Shown here piece by piece: positions 56,046 through 64,000 of a DNA stretch of 64,000 nt. The stretch spans positions 1 through 64,000 of the forward strand of contig NZ_FZOJ01000012.1 in the NCBI RefSeq assembly GCF_900188145.1, read 5' to 3'. The position numbers and the translations under genes are program-made. Within the stretch, counting starts at the first letter, position 1. Each line of letters starts with the position of its first letter. This stretch comes from Anaerovirgula multivorans. Lineage in GTDB: Bacteria; Bacillota; Clostridia; Peptostreptococcales; Natronincolaceae. The notes under the pieces were generated by a model. That model did not search any database. It had not been told where the DNA came from and saw nothing but the letters and a program-made list of their open reading frames with translations.

Positions 56046-56235
56046 TTTGGATATGTCATTACCATTGTCACCGATTAATAAATGGACATGATTATCCATA
56101 AGACAATAGCATAGATCATAAAATTATATTTATCCTTCATTTTAAATAAGGTTTCTATAAATCTGTTTTTATCATCATCAGATAAAAAATTTTCTTTCCT
56201 ATATATTTTTCCCCTTTCCAAATCACATCTGAAAT
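56046..56235 (-). pseudogene. REP-associated (Y1/RAYT) transposase remnant
   Basis: The minus strand encodes ENFLSDDDKNRFIETLFKMK and, after a one-base shift, CYCLMDNHVHLLIGDNGNDI. This is the HUH region (HVH) of a RAYT transposase like the intact one at 62271. Both the N-terminus and the tyrosine-bearing C-terminal part are lost or decayed. Confidence 0.75.
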
Positions 56236-56601
56236 AAGCCACACTTCTCTGTAACTACCTGTGTCAGATTCTTGATATGGCTTCATCATAATACTCAGCA
56301 CTATCCAATATATGGTAATTTTCCTGTAATTGATGTCAGATCACACACTAGGTGCCTGGAGTTGATAGTATCAACAAAATCAGGTTGGAATAGCACTTGC
56401 TCTCTAAGCCCAATGAATTAAAAAATTATTGTCATCCTTTCTAGATTTAGAAACGACTTCTAATAAAGCGAATGTTAATATTATACTAATATTTAGAATA
56501 ACAAGAATTAATCTAAAAGTAACATTTTTTAAAAGCAATGTATCAACTTAAAAAACACAGGAAAATTCAGTATATATATCAAAGAGGGAATTCCCAAATT
56601 G
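56236..56601. other. intergenic region
   Basis: About 365 bases between the RAYT remnant and the RpiR terminator. It may include more decayed transposase sequence up to about 56420. No frame, repeat or strong hairpin could be recognised. Confidence 0.35.
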
Positions 56602-56642
56602 AAAAAGCTGATGTACATATAATTATTGTACATCAGCTTTTT
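56602..56642. terminator. terminator of the RpiR gene
   Basis: AAAAAGCTGATGTACA and TGTACATCAGCTTTTT form a 16-base perfect stem with a 9-base loop, 31 bases beyond the stop. A and T runs allow action on both strands. Confidence 0.9.
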
Positions 56643-56672
56643 CCAATCTTACTAAGAAGATTATATAATTTA

Positions 56673-57443
56673 TTATTTTTTTCTAAAAGTTAGAGCGATA
56701 AGATTCATATATATATTTATCAAGATATTATCCTGTTCTGTACCATTCCCCTCGTAGTAAAATAAGTAATCAGCAAGAGATGACAATGGGTGCTCTTTAT
56801 TGTTTGTAAGAATCACAACTTTTTTAATTTTGTCTTTACATTTTAATATTCCTTTCTTGTATATATTATCCCCAAGTCTGCAGTACTGTGTATAAAAAAC
56901 AATTGTGCCTTTTTCAAGACAATCAAGCGCTTGAACTTGGTAATTTGGATCCATGAAAGCACTGTTCTCTATTCCTTGTAAAGTTAAATCCATCTGAAAT
57001 CTCCAGACTCCATGTGGGATGGGGCATCCTAAAAATACTACCTTTGTACATGAGTTGATATCCTCCACTAAATTTTTAATCTGTTCTTTATCAATCAATT
57101 CATGCAAAGAGGCGATTCTTTCCTGTAATATGTCAATATAATAATCCATTCCACACTCTATATTGTTATTTATTCCAAAAGGAATGTAATTCCCATCAAA
57201 CATGTAATTATCCTTAGTCTGGCTGACTAAACTAGGTAGACTTGATACAGTCATCGGGTAAGCCATCTTCTTATAAAACCGATTTAAAGTTGAAAGTGAT
57301 ACATTACATAAATCTGCAATTTCTGTAGAAGTCATTGTATCCAACAACCTGTAATTTTTAATAAGACAGGTTGCTACGCTGTGAAAAATGCTATTGTGGT
57401 CATAGGTATTATACATCTGTATCAGCCCTAGTAAGTTAATCAT
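56673..57443 (-). CDS. RpiR/MurR-family regulator with SIS domain
   Basis: 256 residues behind TTTGGAGGATATTCT. The N-terminal HTH_6-type helix-turn-helix (about 20-65, STEIADLCNVSLSTLNRFYKKM) is joined to a SIS-like domain (about 120-245, TKVVFLGCPIPHGVWRFQMD, VVILTNNKEHPLSSLADYLF). These regulators usually bind phosphosugars. It follows the reductase gene on the same strand with its own promoter, so it may control that gene and itself. Confidence 0.85.
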   Translation of the reverse strand: MINLLGLIQMYNTYDHNSIFHSVATCLIKNYRLLDTMTSTEIADLCNVSLSTLNRFYKKMAYPMTVSSLPSLVSQTKDNYMFDGNYIPFGINNNIECGMDYYIDILQERIASLHELIDKEQIKNLVEDINSCTKVVFLGCPIPHGVWRFQMDLTLQGIENSAFMDPNYQVQALDCLEKGTIVFYTQYCRLGDNIYKKGILKCKDKIKKVVILTNNKEHPLSSLADYLFYYEGNGTEQDNILINIYMNLIALTFRKK

Positions 57444-57468
57444 AATAGAATATCCTCCAAAAGATATA

Positions 57469-57508
57469 ATACTGACTCATAATGTCAGTATCGTTTAAAT
57501 ATTGTCAA
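57469..57508 (-). promoter_or_regulatory. RpiR gene promoter with operator dyad
   Basis: On the minus strand TTGACA (57508-57503), an 18-base spacer and CATTAT give a promoter. The dyad ATACTGAC/GTCAGTAT (57469-57476 and 57484-57491, 7 bases between) overlaps the -10, as expected for autorepression. Confidence 0.75.
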
Positions 57509-57547
57509 TATTATACCATTCTTCGCTAAGAGATTCAATTTAAGTAG

Positions 57548-59491
57548 TTATTTGTTTATATAAGAGATTGCATTTTGGCCTGCTAATCTGCCTGATGTAT
57601 AAGCAAAACCTAGTGTTCCTCCTTCGAAATTAACATATGCTTTCCCATACATACCTCCAGCATCCGCACCTGCTACATATAGTCCTGGAATTGAAACCCC
57701 ATTTTCATCTATTGCTTGGATCTTTTCATTAATAGCCACGCCACCCAATGTACTTAAATTCCGAGTGACATACTTGACTGCATAATATGGTCCTTTTTTT
57801 ATAGGAACAAGCCTTTTCGTATCAGAGAAATACATTTCATCTCTTCCTAATTCAATTGCCTTATTATACTGATCTACACTTGCTTTAAATGTCACGGCAT
57901 CTATCCCCATATTTTTTGCTAACGCTTCTATGCTTTCACCTTTAAACACCACATTTGTGCCTACTGCTGCCTCTAACAGAGGTGTATAATCCCTAGGTGT
58001 ATTTTCTTTCTCAATAAGTTGGTCTGTGTCATTAGGCTCATTGAACTCCATATAAAAATTTCTATTGTCTTTGAAGGTTCCAAAGTGGTCTTCTACTGAA
58101 ACATAGCCCTTTTCAGCAATCTGTTCCAGAACGCTGGTATCCAAAACTAAGTACTCTGTCTGCTTAGGTTGCATATGAAGTTGTGCACCGTGTGTTGCAA
58201 AATCAGTAACTGTCGTTTCATCGCAGAATCTTTCACCTAGTATATTTACTCTAAGATGAGGGTAAAAAGTAAACTCTGTCAATGAAAAGAAGTCATCCCC
58301 CACAGCATTTATCAATGCACCGAATTCCTCCCCTGTGAATGTCTGCCAGAAATAATGGGCTGTTGCAGTACCATATTCTGCTGCGCCGGCACTCCATGCC
58401 ATTTTTATTCCATCTCCTGTACATGAAGTAACCTCTCCTATTGTATACTTTTCACCAAAGTATTCCTTTAACATTTCTTTATTTCCACCAAAACCTCCTG
58501 TAGCCAATATAACTGCCTTCGCATTTATCTTTAATTTGCTTCCATCATCTTTTGCAGCAATAACTCCTGTAACCTTTCCATCATCATCTATTAACAGGTC
58601 TGTTGCAGGGGTTGAAAACATAACAGTCCCATTGTTTCCTTCAAATTCCTTTATAAGCTTGCTTATGGCTACTATTCCACCTTCATTATAGCCGTGAAGA
58701 GTTGATGGTCTACCTACATTTGCGAAACTAAAGCCACTTCCAGCATCTGCTAAATTTAATTCCATTCCATTTTTCATTAGCCAGTCAACTGTTTCACTTG
58801 ATTCATCAATAATAGTACGTACTAATACAGAATTCATGTAACCATCTGAAGCTTTCATATACTCGTCAAAAATCCATTTCTTATCAACAACTTTTCCAGC
58901 TTTTTTCTGAAGAGAGCTCTCAGCTGCAAACATCCCTCCTGCTAGAGTACCGGCACCCATTGGACTGGCTGTCTTTTCAAGTAGCAAAACACTGTCGGAA
59001 CTTTCGCTAGCCGCCAAAGCTGCTGCACTACCAGCTGCACCCCCACCAACGACTACTATGTCAAAGGAAAGCTCCTCTACCTTATCAACTGTTGATGCTT
59101 CTACCTTTAACATCAAAGCCTCTAAATTTCCTCCAGCCTGTTTTACACAGTCTTCAACTGCTGTTAATATAGCTTGACTCGTGACTGTAGCACCGCTGAT
59201 GGAATCTATTGCAAGCGATTGATTTAATAGTATCTTTTTAGGAATATCTCTTACTGGAACGTCGGCAAATCCAGCAGTTTCCTTATGATCGATGATTTCT
59301 ATCGATTCAATCTCATCCTCTGTAAAAACTACCTCTACAACAACTTCTCCATTTTTTCCGATAGCACTGGCGGTATAAGTTCCTGCCTTATAGTTTGTAC
59401 TGCTTACTTGCGTTGTATCACAAGCGATTAAGGTAAACCCCATCACCATGCACAATAAAAGTGCCATCATTTTGCTTATTTTCTTTTTCAA
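57548..59491 (-). CDS. flavinylated fumarate/urocanate-reductase-like lipoprotein
   Basis: 647 residues behind AGGGGGGATAACATT. A lipoprotein signal ends at Cys24 (LIAC). An FMN-binding domain (about 33-118) carries the ApbE flavinylation motif DSISGAT, with Thr102 as the FMN acceptor. The FAD-dependent reductase domain follows (about 142-647; FAD site VVVGGGAAGSAAAL, C-terminal GGTLGFAYTSGRLAGQNA). It is the outward-facing type of reductase (UrdA/FrdA class) that uses an external enoate as electron sink. The substrate, possibly urocanate or fumarate-like, cannot be fixed. No ApbE or membrane electron donor is in the window. Confidence 0.9.
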   Translation of the reverse strand: MKKKISKMMALLLCMVMGFTLIACDTTQVSSTNYKAGTYTASAIGKNGEVVVEVVFTEDEIESIEIIDHKETAGFADVPVRDIPKKILLNQSLAIDSISGATVTSQAILTAVEDCVKQAGGNLEALMLKVEASTVDKVEELSFDIVVVGGGAAGSAAALAASESSDSVLLLEKTASPMGAGTLAGGMFAAESSLQKKAGKVVDKKWIFDEYMKASDGYMNSVLVRTIIDESSETVDWLMKNGMELNLADAGSGFSFANVGRPSTLHGYNEGGIVAISKLIKEFEGNNGTVMFSTPATDLLIDDDGKVTGVIAAKDDGSKLKINAKAVILATGGFGGNKEMLKEYFGEKYTIGEVTSCTGDGIKMAWSAGAAEYGTATAHYFWQTFTGEEFGALINAVGDDFFSLTEFTFYPHLRVNILGERFCDETTVTDFATHGAQLHMQPKQTEYLVLDTSVLEQIAEKGYVSVEDHFGTFKDNRNFYMEFNEPNDTDQLIEKENTPRDYTPLLEAAVGTNVVFKGESIEALAKNMGIDAVTFKASVDQYNKAIELGRDEMYFSDTKRLVPIKKGPYYAVKYVTRNLSTLGGVAINEKIQAIDENGVSIPGLYVAGADAGGMYGKAYVNFEGGTLGFAYTSGRLAGQNAISYINK

Positions 59492-60035
59492 TGTTATCCC
59501 CCCTATTGTAATAAAGACTCTCAGAGTTATGTTACAATGATAAGTTTATCACAATAGAAATCTCGGTTTTTTTCTAAGCATGCTCCTATTCTTCTACTTA
59601 AGACAAAAAAATTCATATTTAGATGAGTTTTATGCCTTTCCGTTGTTTTACTTCTTCTCATCAAGGGCATGGGTAAGCAGGGACGGTTCTTATTTGATGA
59701 CTACCTATTTGATTATATCCCAAGAACTAATTGTGGTTGACCTGGACTTCACCTTGGTGATAGCAATATCGGATACCCAGCTTAACATTGTGGCTTAAGG
59801 ACTGGCTTTCCTACTGCCTCGAGGAGACAAAAATGATGTCCTTAGTCGAGAGTACCCCCTTGGCGGAAGAATATTTTTCAGAAAAATCCATTAAAAATTT
59901 TTGTCTCCGTCTTTATGTTCTCTTTTTTAATAAGTGTTTGTGCCGAAGAGTCTATTACTAGCGTGTTGTCATTTATAACATCATCAGTTCATCACATATT
60001 CCTATAGGATACGCTCTGAGCTAGGAATGTTACAC
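59492..60035. other. long intergenic region with a REP-like motif
   Basis: CAGGGACGGTTCTTAT at about 59675-59690 is a REP-like sequence. GATGTCCTTAGTCGAG and neighbouring text at 59830-59870 may belong to a decayed element. A short minus-strand stretch near 59960 (NDNTLVIDSSAQTLIKKEN) might be a transposase relic. No gene could be identified in about 540 bases. Confidence 0.4.
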
Positions 60036-60084
60036 TTGACAAAAGTTCAATATTAGTTTATTGTATAGTCTGATATCGGACTAT
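60036..60084 (+). promoter_or_regulatory. promoter and MarR-type operator for the MarR/MATE operon
   Basis: TTGACA (60036-60041), 17 bases, TATTGT (60059-60064), then the near-palindrome ATAGTCTGATATCGGACTAT (60065-60084). The centre TGATATC is shared with the MarR operators at 44380 and 44846. Bound repressor would cover the transcription start. Confidence 0.75.
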
Positions 60085-60101
60085 TTGGAGGTGTTATTTT
60101 T

Positions 60102-60578
60102 GTGAATTTGCACAAACAATTAATGGAATTCTATGCTATCTCCAATGAGATAGATGCCTTTTTCACTCAATTGGCAATACAAAGTGGACTTTCCGTAAGT
60201 GCACATTGGACTTTATATTTTATCCGTCAATCCCAAAATGGATGCACACAAAAAAGCATCTGTAAACAATGGTCTATGAGCAAGCAAACCGTAAATTCAG
60301 CACTAAAAGTACTGAATAAAAAAGGAATGATTACTTTACATCCTTCCGAGGTTGACAGACGTAGTAAACAGATCCAATTAACACCAGAAGGAGAAGCTTT
60401 TGCAAAAAAACATCTGGATGTTATCTTTGTAGCAGAAGAGAAAACCTTTATGGAACTAAGCGAATCATCACGGACTGCTTTAATTCAAGGTTCCAAAGAT
60501 TACCTCAATGCGTTACGAAAAAATTTAGCAGACATTTTACAAAAACAAGAATATGAAAAAACAAGGAGTAACTTATGA
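60102..60578 (+). CDS. MarR-family repressor of a MATE pump
   Basis: 158 residues starting at a GTG behind TTGGAGGTGTTATTTTT. Winged helix (about 38-98, CTQKSICKQWSMSKQTVNSAL, ITLHPSEVDRRSKQIQLTPEGE) between dimerisation helices. It overlaps the MATE gene by four bases and has a palindromic operator just upstream, the standard plan for a drug-inducible autorepressed efflux operon. Confidence 0.9.
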   Translation: MNLHKQLMEFYAISNEIDAFFTQLAIQSGLSVSAHWTLYFIRQSQNGCTQKSICKQWSMSKQTVNSALKVLNKKGMITLHPSEVDRRSKQIQLTPEGEAFAKKHLDVIFVAEEKTFMELSESSRTALIQGSKDYLNALRKNLADILQKQEYEKTRSNL

Positions 60579-61906
60579 AAATTCAATTATCAGATCATTT
60601 TAACTATCGACACTTATTAAGATTCACAATACCTTCCATTGTAATGATGGTCTTCACCTCCATTTACGGCGTAGTAGATGGATTATTTGTATCCAATTTT
60701 GTAGGCAGCAACGCACTATCCTCTATCAATATTATTATGCCTCTGGTTATGTCCGTTGGTGCTTTTGGTTTCATGCTTGGCACCGGAGGCAGTGCAGAGA
60801 TTTCAAAGTCATTAGGTGAAGGAAAAACAAATGAAGCAAAGCAGTATTTTACTACCTTGGTTCTTACCATTATTGCTTGCGGTATCGTTTTATCAGCGAT
60901 CTGTATTGTGCTGATTCGCCCACTTTCGTATTTACTTGGTGCAAGCGATTTACTAATTGAAGATTGTGTCACCTATGGCTCTATTCTAATATTGGGAAGT
61001 GTTTTTTTTATGCTTCAAACTTCTTTTCAAACCTTTTTTATAGTAGCAGAAAAGCCAAAACTCGGTCTTTTATTGACCGTGGTTTCCGGTATTACTAATA
61101 TTTTTTTGGATTTTTTGTTTATATATGTATTCAAGTGGGGGATTGCAGGTGCAGCTTGGGCAACGGTTACCGGATATATCATCGGGGGTATGATTCCTAT
61201 TGCCTATTATTTTGTACGAGACAATGATATTTTGCATTTTACCAAAACCAAACTATATCCTAGAATGCTTCTAAAAAGTTGCTTGAATGGTTCTTCGGAG
61301 ATGGTATCAACCATATCCATGTCCTTTGTTACGGTACTTTACAATCTGCAAATGATGAAACTTATCGGAGAGTCTGGCGTAGCAGCTTATTCTGCTATTA
61401 TGTATGTGAGTTTTGTTTTTGTAGCAATTTTTATAGGATTTTCCATCGGCACAGCACCAATTATCAGCTTCCATTATGGTGCTGGCAATAAAGCTGAATT
61501 GAAAAACCTGCTTCAAAAAAGCACTGTCGTTGTTTGCGTTGTATCATTAGTCATGGTGATACTAGCACAGTTATTTTCAAGTTTCATTGCATCCTCCTTT
61601 TCCAGAGGTGACACTGCACTTGCGGCTTTTACGAATAAAGGCTTCCGGCTATATTCACTATCATTTTTCTTTACTGGCGTTGGTATATTCGGCTCAGCTT
61701 TTTTTACTGCTCTATGCAACGGAGTAGTTTCTGCAACTCTATCTTTTCTAAGAACGCTTCTACTCCCTACAGTGATTATCCTCACCTTGCCATTAATTAT
61801 AGGAATTAATGGGGTTTGGCTGACTGTTGTGGTGGCAGATGGGGTTGCCTCTTTTATTACACTTGGGTTTATTCTAATGAAAAGAAAGCAGTATGGATAT
61901 ATTTGA
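60575..61906 (+). CDS. MATE-family multidrug efflux transporter
   Basis: 443 residues and twelve membrane segments in two similar halves. The N-terminal part (FTIPSIVMMVFTSIYGVVDGLFVSNFVG) and GSAEISKSLGEGKTNEAKQYF fit MepA/DinF-like MATE proteins, which export cationic drugs with Na+ or H+ exchange. Translation is coupled to the MarR gene by an ATGA overlap. Substrates unknown. Confidence 0.9.
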   Translation: MKIQLSDHFNYRHLLRFTIPSIVMMVFTSIYGVVDGLFVSNFVGSNALSSINIIMPLVMSVGAFGFMLGTGGSAEISKSLGEGKTNEAKQYFTTLVLTIIACGIVLSAICIVLIRPLSYLLGASDLLIEDCVTYGSILILGSVFFMLQTSFQTFFIVAEKPKLGLLLTVVSGITNIFLDFLFIYVFKWGIAGAAWATVTGYIIGGMIPIAYYFVRDNDILHFTKTKLYPRMLLKSCLNGSSEMVSTISMSFVTVLYNLQMMKLIGESGVAAYSAIMYVSFVFVAIFIGFSIGTAPIISFHYGAGNKAELKNLLQKSTVVVCVVSLVMVILAQLFSSFIASSFSRGDTALAAFTNKGFRLYSLSFFFTGVGIFGSAFFTALCNGVVSATLSFLRTLLLPTVIILTLPLIIGINGVWLTVVVADGVASFITLGFILMKRKQYGYI

Positions 61907-62227
61907 CCATAAATCAACCGCCATACTCAATGCAGAAAATACTTTTATTAACCTGCCCTCATCCACTTTGGATATCTGTACACCAACGCATAACATATTA
62001 TTAATATTCCTTCGATTTTATCTTTCAAACCCTTTATCTTTCCTATGTGGTCAAAGTTTCCTATAGGCAAATCTTAGGGGAATTTCATCAATTAAATCCT
62101 AGGATATCTTTTAGTGCCTCCACTATCTCTTCCTTTAAAGGACGTATGAAAAAAGTTGTTTCAGTAGCAAACTCTTTTTTCTGTCACTTTGATGCATTCT
62201 ATTATGCTATGTAGACAAAGTAAAGTA
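61907..62227. other. intergenic region before the RAYT unit
   Basis: A short minus-strand open tail (about 62180-62095, EFATETTFFIRPLKEEIVEA then LKDILGFN before a TAA) looks like the end of a real but lost protein. No start is present. Nothing else is seen. Confidence 0.4.
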
Positions 62228-63097
62228 GACAAAGGGACGTTTCGTTTGTCCTCTATTTAAACTTTTTTTGTTATACCTTTGATTTTACTGCCTTCTCAAT
62301 TACCCCTTTTCCTAGCTCCAATACCCTGGCTAATTGTCTTATACTGGCTTCTGTATTTCGATAGATGTCTTTTATTCTTTTATTTCTTTTTTCTATGGGA
62401 AGATGAACCAAGTCCTCTATTCTAATGTCTTTTTCAATTATTTTTTTAAGTGAAGTATCTGTGTATTTTTTTGTTTGCTTGTATTCTAGAAACTCTTCCT
62501 TTGTCTCTGTATTCATATAGTTTTCAAATTCTTCCTGTCCGGCATAATATGACATTACAATTTCTGTGTCTATAAAGGAACTCTGTTGGTTATATTCTAA
62601 CAGATATTGATGATAGCTACTCCATGGATAATCCTTTGCATTTCTTACCATCTTTGCTTTTACCGGGTTTTGGTGTATATATCTTAAAACATTTATTAAA
62701 TATCCTTCTGTTTCAACCGCTTCACTGTTATATCTATTTTGAAATAAGTGCCCTGTTCTTTCATGTTTAGTATTATGCCATTGAACGTATCCTACTGTAA
62801 TTCGCTTTATGCTTTTGCCGATCTCTTCCTGTTCTTCTATTAACATGTGTACATGATTGTCCATAAGGCAGTAGCCGTATAATTTAAATCTGCCTACTTC
62901 TCTTGCCTTCAACAGTTTTTCTAAAAACTTCATCCGGTCTTCATCATCTAAAAAAATATTTCGTTTATCAATTCCTCTTAGCATGATATGATATATCCCT
63001 GTTTTACTCTTTGTTCTTGCCATTCGTGCCAATTCTATCACCTCTGTTTAAGAATAGCAAAAAAAGAAAAAGAAGACAAGCGAAACGTCCCCATGTC
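62228..63097 (-). mobile_element. RAYT transposase unit with 23-base inverted ends
   Basis: The left end (62228-62250) reads GACAAAGGGACG then TTTCGTTTGTC. The right end (63075-63097) reads GACAAGCGAAACG then TCCCCATGTC. The right end inverted matches the left at 20 of 23 positions. Each end is itself partly palindromic (GACAAA...TTTGTC). The pair brackets one transposase gene, giving an 870-base unit. Confidence 0.75.
62271..63041 (-). CDS. REP-associated tyrosine transposase (RAYT, Y1_Tnp family)
   Basis: About 250-256 residues. The open frame begins with a GTG at 63041; a TTG at 63032, seven bases after GAGGTG, or the ATG at 63023 (MARTKSKTGIYHIMLRG) may be the real start. The HUH motif HVH is in CLMDNHVHMLIEE, and a tyrosine follows in LINVLRYIHQNPVKAKM. 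The C-terminal helical region (about 200-256, KKIIEKDIRIEDLVHL, RKSLARQ-type residues) fits the DNA-binding tail of these proteins. RAYTs cut and join single-stranded REP hairpins. The gene is intact and flanked by REP-like ends, with similar motifs elsewhere in the window. Confidence 0.9.
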   Translation of the reverse strand: MIELARMARTKSKTGIYHIMLRGIDKRNIFLDDEDRMKFLEKLLKAREVGRFKLYGYCLMDNHVHMLIEEQEEIGKSIKRITVGYVQWHNTKHERTGHLFQNRYNSEAVETEGYLINVLRYIHQNPVKAKMVRNAKDYPWSSYHQYLLEYNQQSSFIDTEIVMSYYAGQEEFENYMNTETKEEFLEYKQTKKYTDTSLKKIIEKDIRIEDLVHLPIEKRNKRIKDIYRNTEASIRQLARVLELGKGVIEKAVKSKV

Positions 63098-63131
63098 TTT
63101 TACATGTCTTTTAAGAGGAACGTCTTTGACT

Positions 63132-64000
63132 CTATAATCTTTTAAAATTAAATCTCAGTATTTCACTTCTACCAATATTGTCACTTACATAATAAAGCTG
63201 ATTTCCTCCTTTAGTCCACCCTATGAAGGTTACATAATTTGTATCTATATATATTATTTCATCAGATTTAATCACTTCACCATCATAATAGGCAATGTGT
63301 AATTCATTGGAGCCTTTTGTATTCTGAAGTATATAGGCAAGTTTACCATCGGAGGTAATATCAAAATAATAGATATTCCCCTTTGTAATTGTCTTGTAGG
63401 TTTTGTCTTCGGTATTATAAATAAAAATGCCCTCTTCGCCGTTAATATTTCCTCTGAGCATTAAATTTCTGCTGTTTAGTAGAGTAAAATCAACAACAAA
63501 TCCTGTAGATAATACCTCCAATGAATTATCATTATTTAAATCCAACATATATATCGCTACACCGTTTCCATAAGGGGCTAGAAAATATACCTTGTTTCCA
63601 TCTATTGAAAACTTATACTTGGTATGTCCTAAATAATACTTTACTTTGATATCATTAATACTTTCATAAATTTCTTGAGGCCCTTTTTGTTTTTCATAAA
63701 AAGCTGATAAGCTAATTATATTCTTTTTCATGCCACTTTCTATTTCTTGTATAAATAGATTATCACCATCCATTCCAATATAGCGATTTCCATCAGGTAG
63801 TATTTGATGCCCAGTACCCTTAAAGGATTTAACAACCTCTTGCTTTTCTAGATCATATATTTGAGTTTCTTTAGTAGCGTTAATTGTATTATATAGCAAA
63901 CTCTTTCCATCAGGTGAAGGACTAAAAGTATAGGCATTTTCATTAACTATTTGATGTACTGTCTTGTTAACTATATTTAATAGCTGAATACCGAAGGAAC
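63132..64000 (-). CDS. TolB/WD40-like beta-propeller protein, C-terminal part
   Basis: The frame stays open to the end of the window, so the gene starts beyond 64000; 289 codons are seen. Repeats of four-stranded blade type recur, each with a short xPDGxxxxY or similar turn: AYTFSPSPDGKSLLYNT, QILPDGNRYIGMDGDNLFIQ, DITSDGKLAYILQN, IGWTKGGNQLYYVSDNIGRS. This is a TolB/DPP-IV-like propeller. Without the N-terminus it is not clear whether it is exported or linked to a peptidase or other domain. The stop lies 35 bases right of the RAYT unit end. Confidence 0.7.
   Translation of the reverse strand, partial: SFGIQLLNIVNKTVHQIVNENAYTFSPSPDGKSLLYNTINATKETQIYDLEKQEVVKSFKGTGHQILPDGNRYIGMDGDNLFIQEIESGMKKNIISLSAFYEKQKGPQEIYESINDIKVKYYLGHTKYKFSIDGNKVYFLAPYGNGVAIYMLDLNNDNSLEVLSTGFVVDFTLLNSRNLMLRGNINGEEGIFIYNTEDKTYKTITKGNIYYFDITSDGKLAYILQNTKGSNELHIAYYDGEVIKSDEIIYIDTNYVTFIGWTKGGNQLYYVSDNIGRSEILRFNFKRL

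Noticed and set aside
1..64000. tRNA, rRNA and well-known riboswitches
   Set aside because: I looked for CCA-ended cloverleaf sequences, rRNA segments and common riboswitch cores and found none I could support by eye.

Overview
The window is AT-rich chromosomal DNA from a spore-forming, low-GC Gram-positive anaerobe of the Clostridia, most like Alkaliphilus and its relatives. The signs are strong AAGGAGG ribosome sites, a spore photoproduct lyase, ECF sigma/DUF4179 pairs, a CD3324-family protein, several MocR regulators, a BpsA-type polyamine synthase, and many small decayed genes between intact ones. I saw no rRNA, tRNA, CRISPR array, prophage or complete insertion sequence other than a REP-associated transposase (RAYT) unit. 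Species assignment is inference.

Layout. 0-4 kb: DUF3999/DUF2339 membrane pair. 4.5-6.2 kb: pdxST vitamin B6 operon with a structured promoter. 6.2-9.5 kb: M28 peptidase, double-MerR regulator, PhzF protein. 9.7-13.7 kb: ascorbate-type PTS (PRD regulator carrying EIIA, then EIIB and EIIC) beside a headless HPr remnant. 13.8-21 kb: splB, an S8 protease with a separate prodomain-like protein, a chemoreceptor, a MocR regulator. 21.2-23.5 kb: broken genes (nucleotidyltransferase of a toxin-antitoxin-like pair, MocR, IS transposase). 24.4-27.1 kb: a richer-GC island with a BlaI/M56 sensor pair behind a 20-bp palindrome. 27.4-36.2 kb: Fe-alcohol dehydrogenase, GNAT, C_GCAxxG_C_C protein, azlCD with its divergent MocR, DUF2000, AraC, acetoacetate decarboxylase-like protein. 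36.2-41.2 kb: reverse transcriptase remnant, methyltransferase with a leader-peptide/hairpin 5' region, M15 peptidase split by one stop, DUF6398/TPR protein. 41.5-47.3 kb: split permease, NADH oxidase, MarR/PPOX pair sharing operators, and a MocR/EamA divergon that lost both 5' ends. 47.7-57.4 kb: BpsA, two ECF sigma/DUF4179 pairs around a methyltransferase fragment, MBL protein, CD3324 protein, RpiR regulator. 57.5-64 kb: flavinylated fumarate/urocanate-reductase-like lipoprotein, MarR/MATE operon, RAYT unit, and the end of a TolB-like protein.

Two dispersed repeat families run through the intergenic spaces. One is a hairpin element of about 55 bases (seven clear copies plus two doubtful relics, all in the same orientation). 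It has an outer stem AAAACCGCC/GGCGGTTTT and an inner stem, with base changes in some copies that preserve pairing. The other is a REP-like motif (GAAACGTCCCC or GAACCTGTCCCC between GACA/TGTC ends). It also forms the inverted ends of the RAYT transposase unit, which suggests that RAYT is the mobiliser. Regulation visible in sequence includes MarR palindromes with a TTTGATATCAAA core, an azl operator set, an RpiR-type operator, and ATACAAT boxes around the pdxS promoter. Three of the broken genes are each interrupted by a single in-frame stop that probably replaced a glutamine codon.
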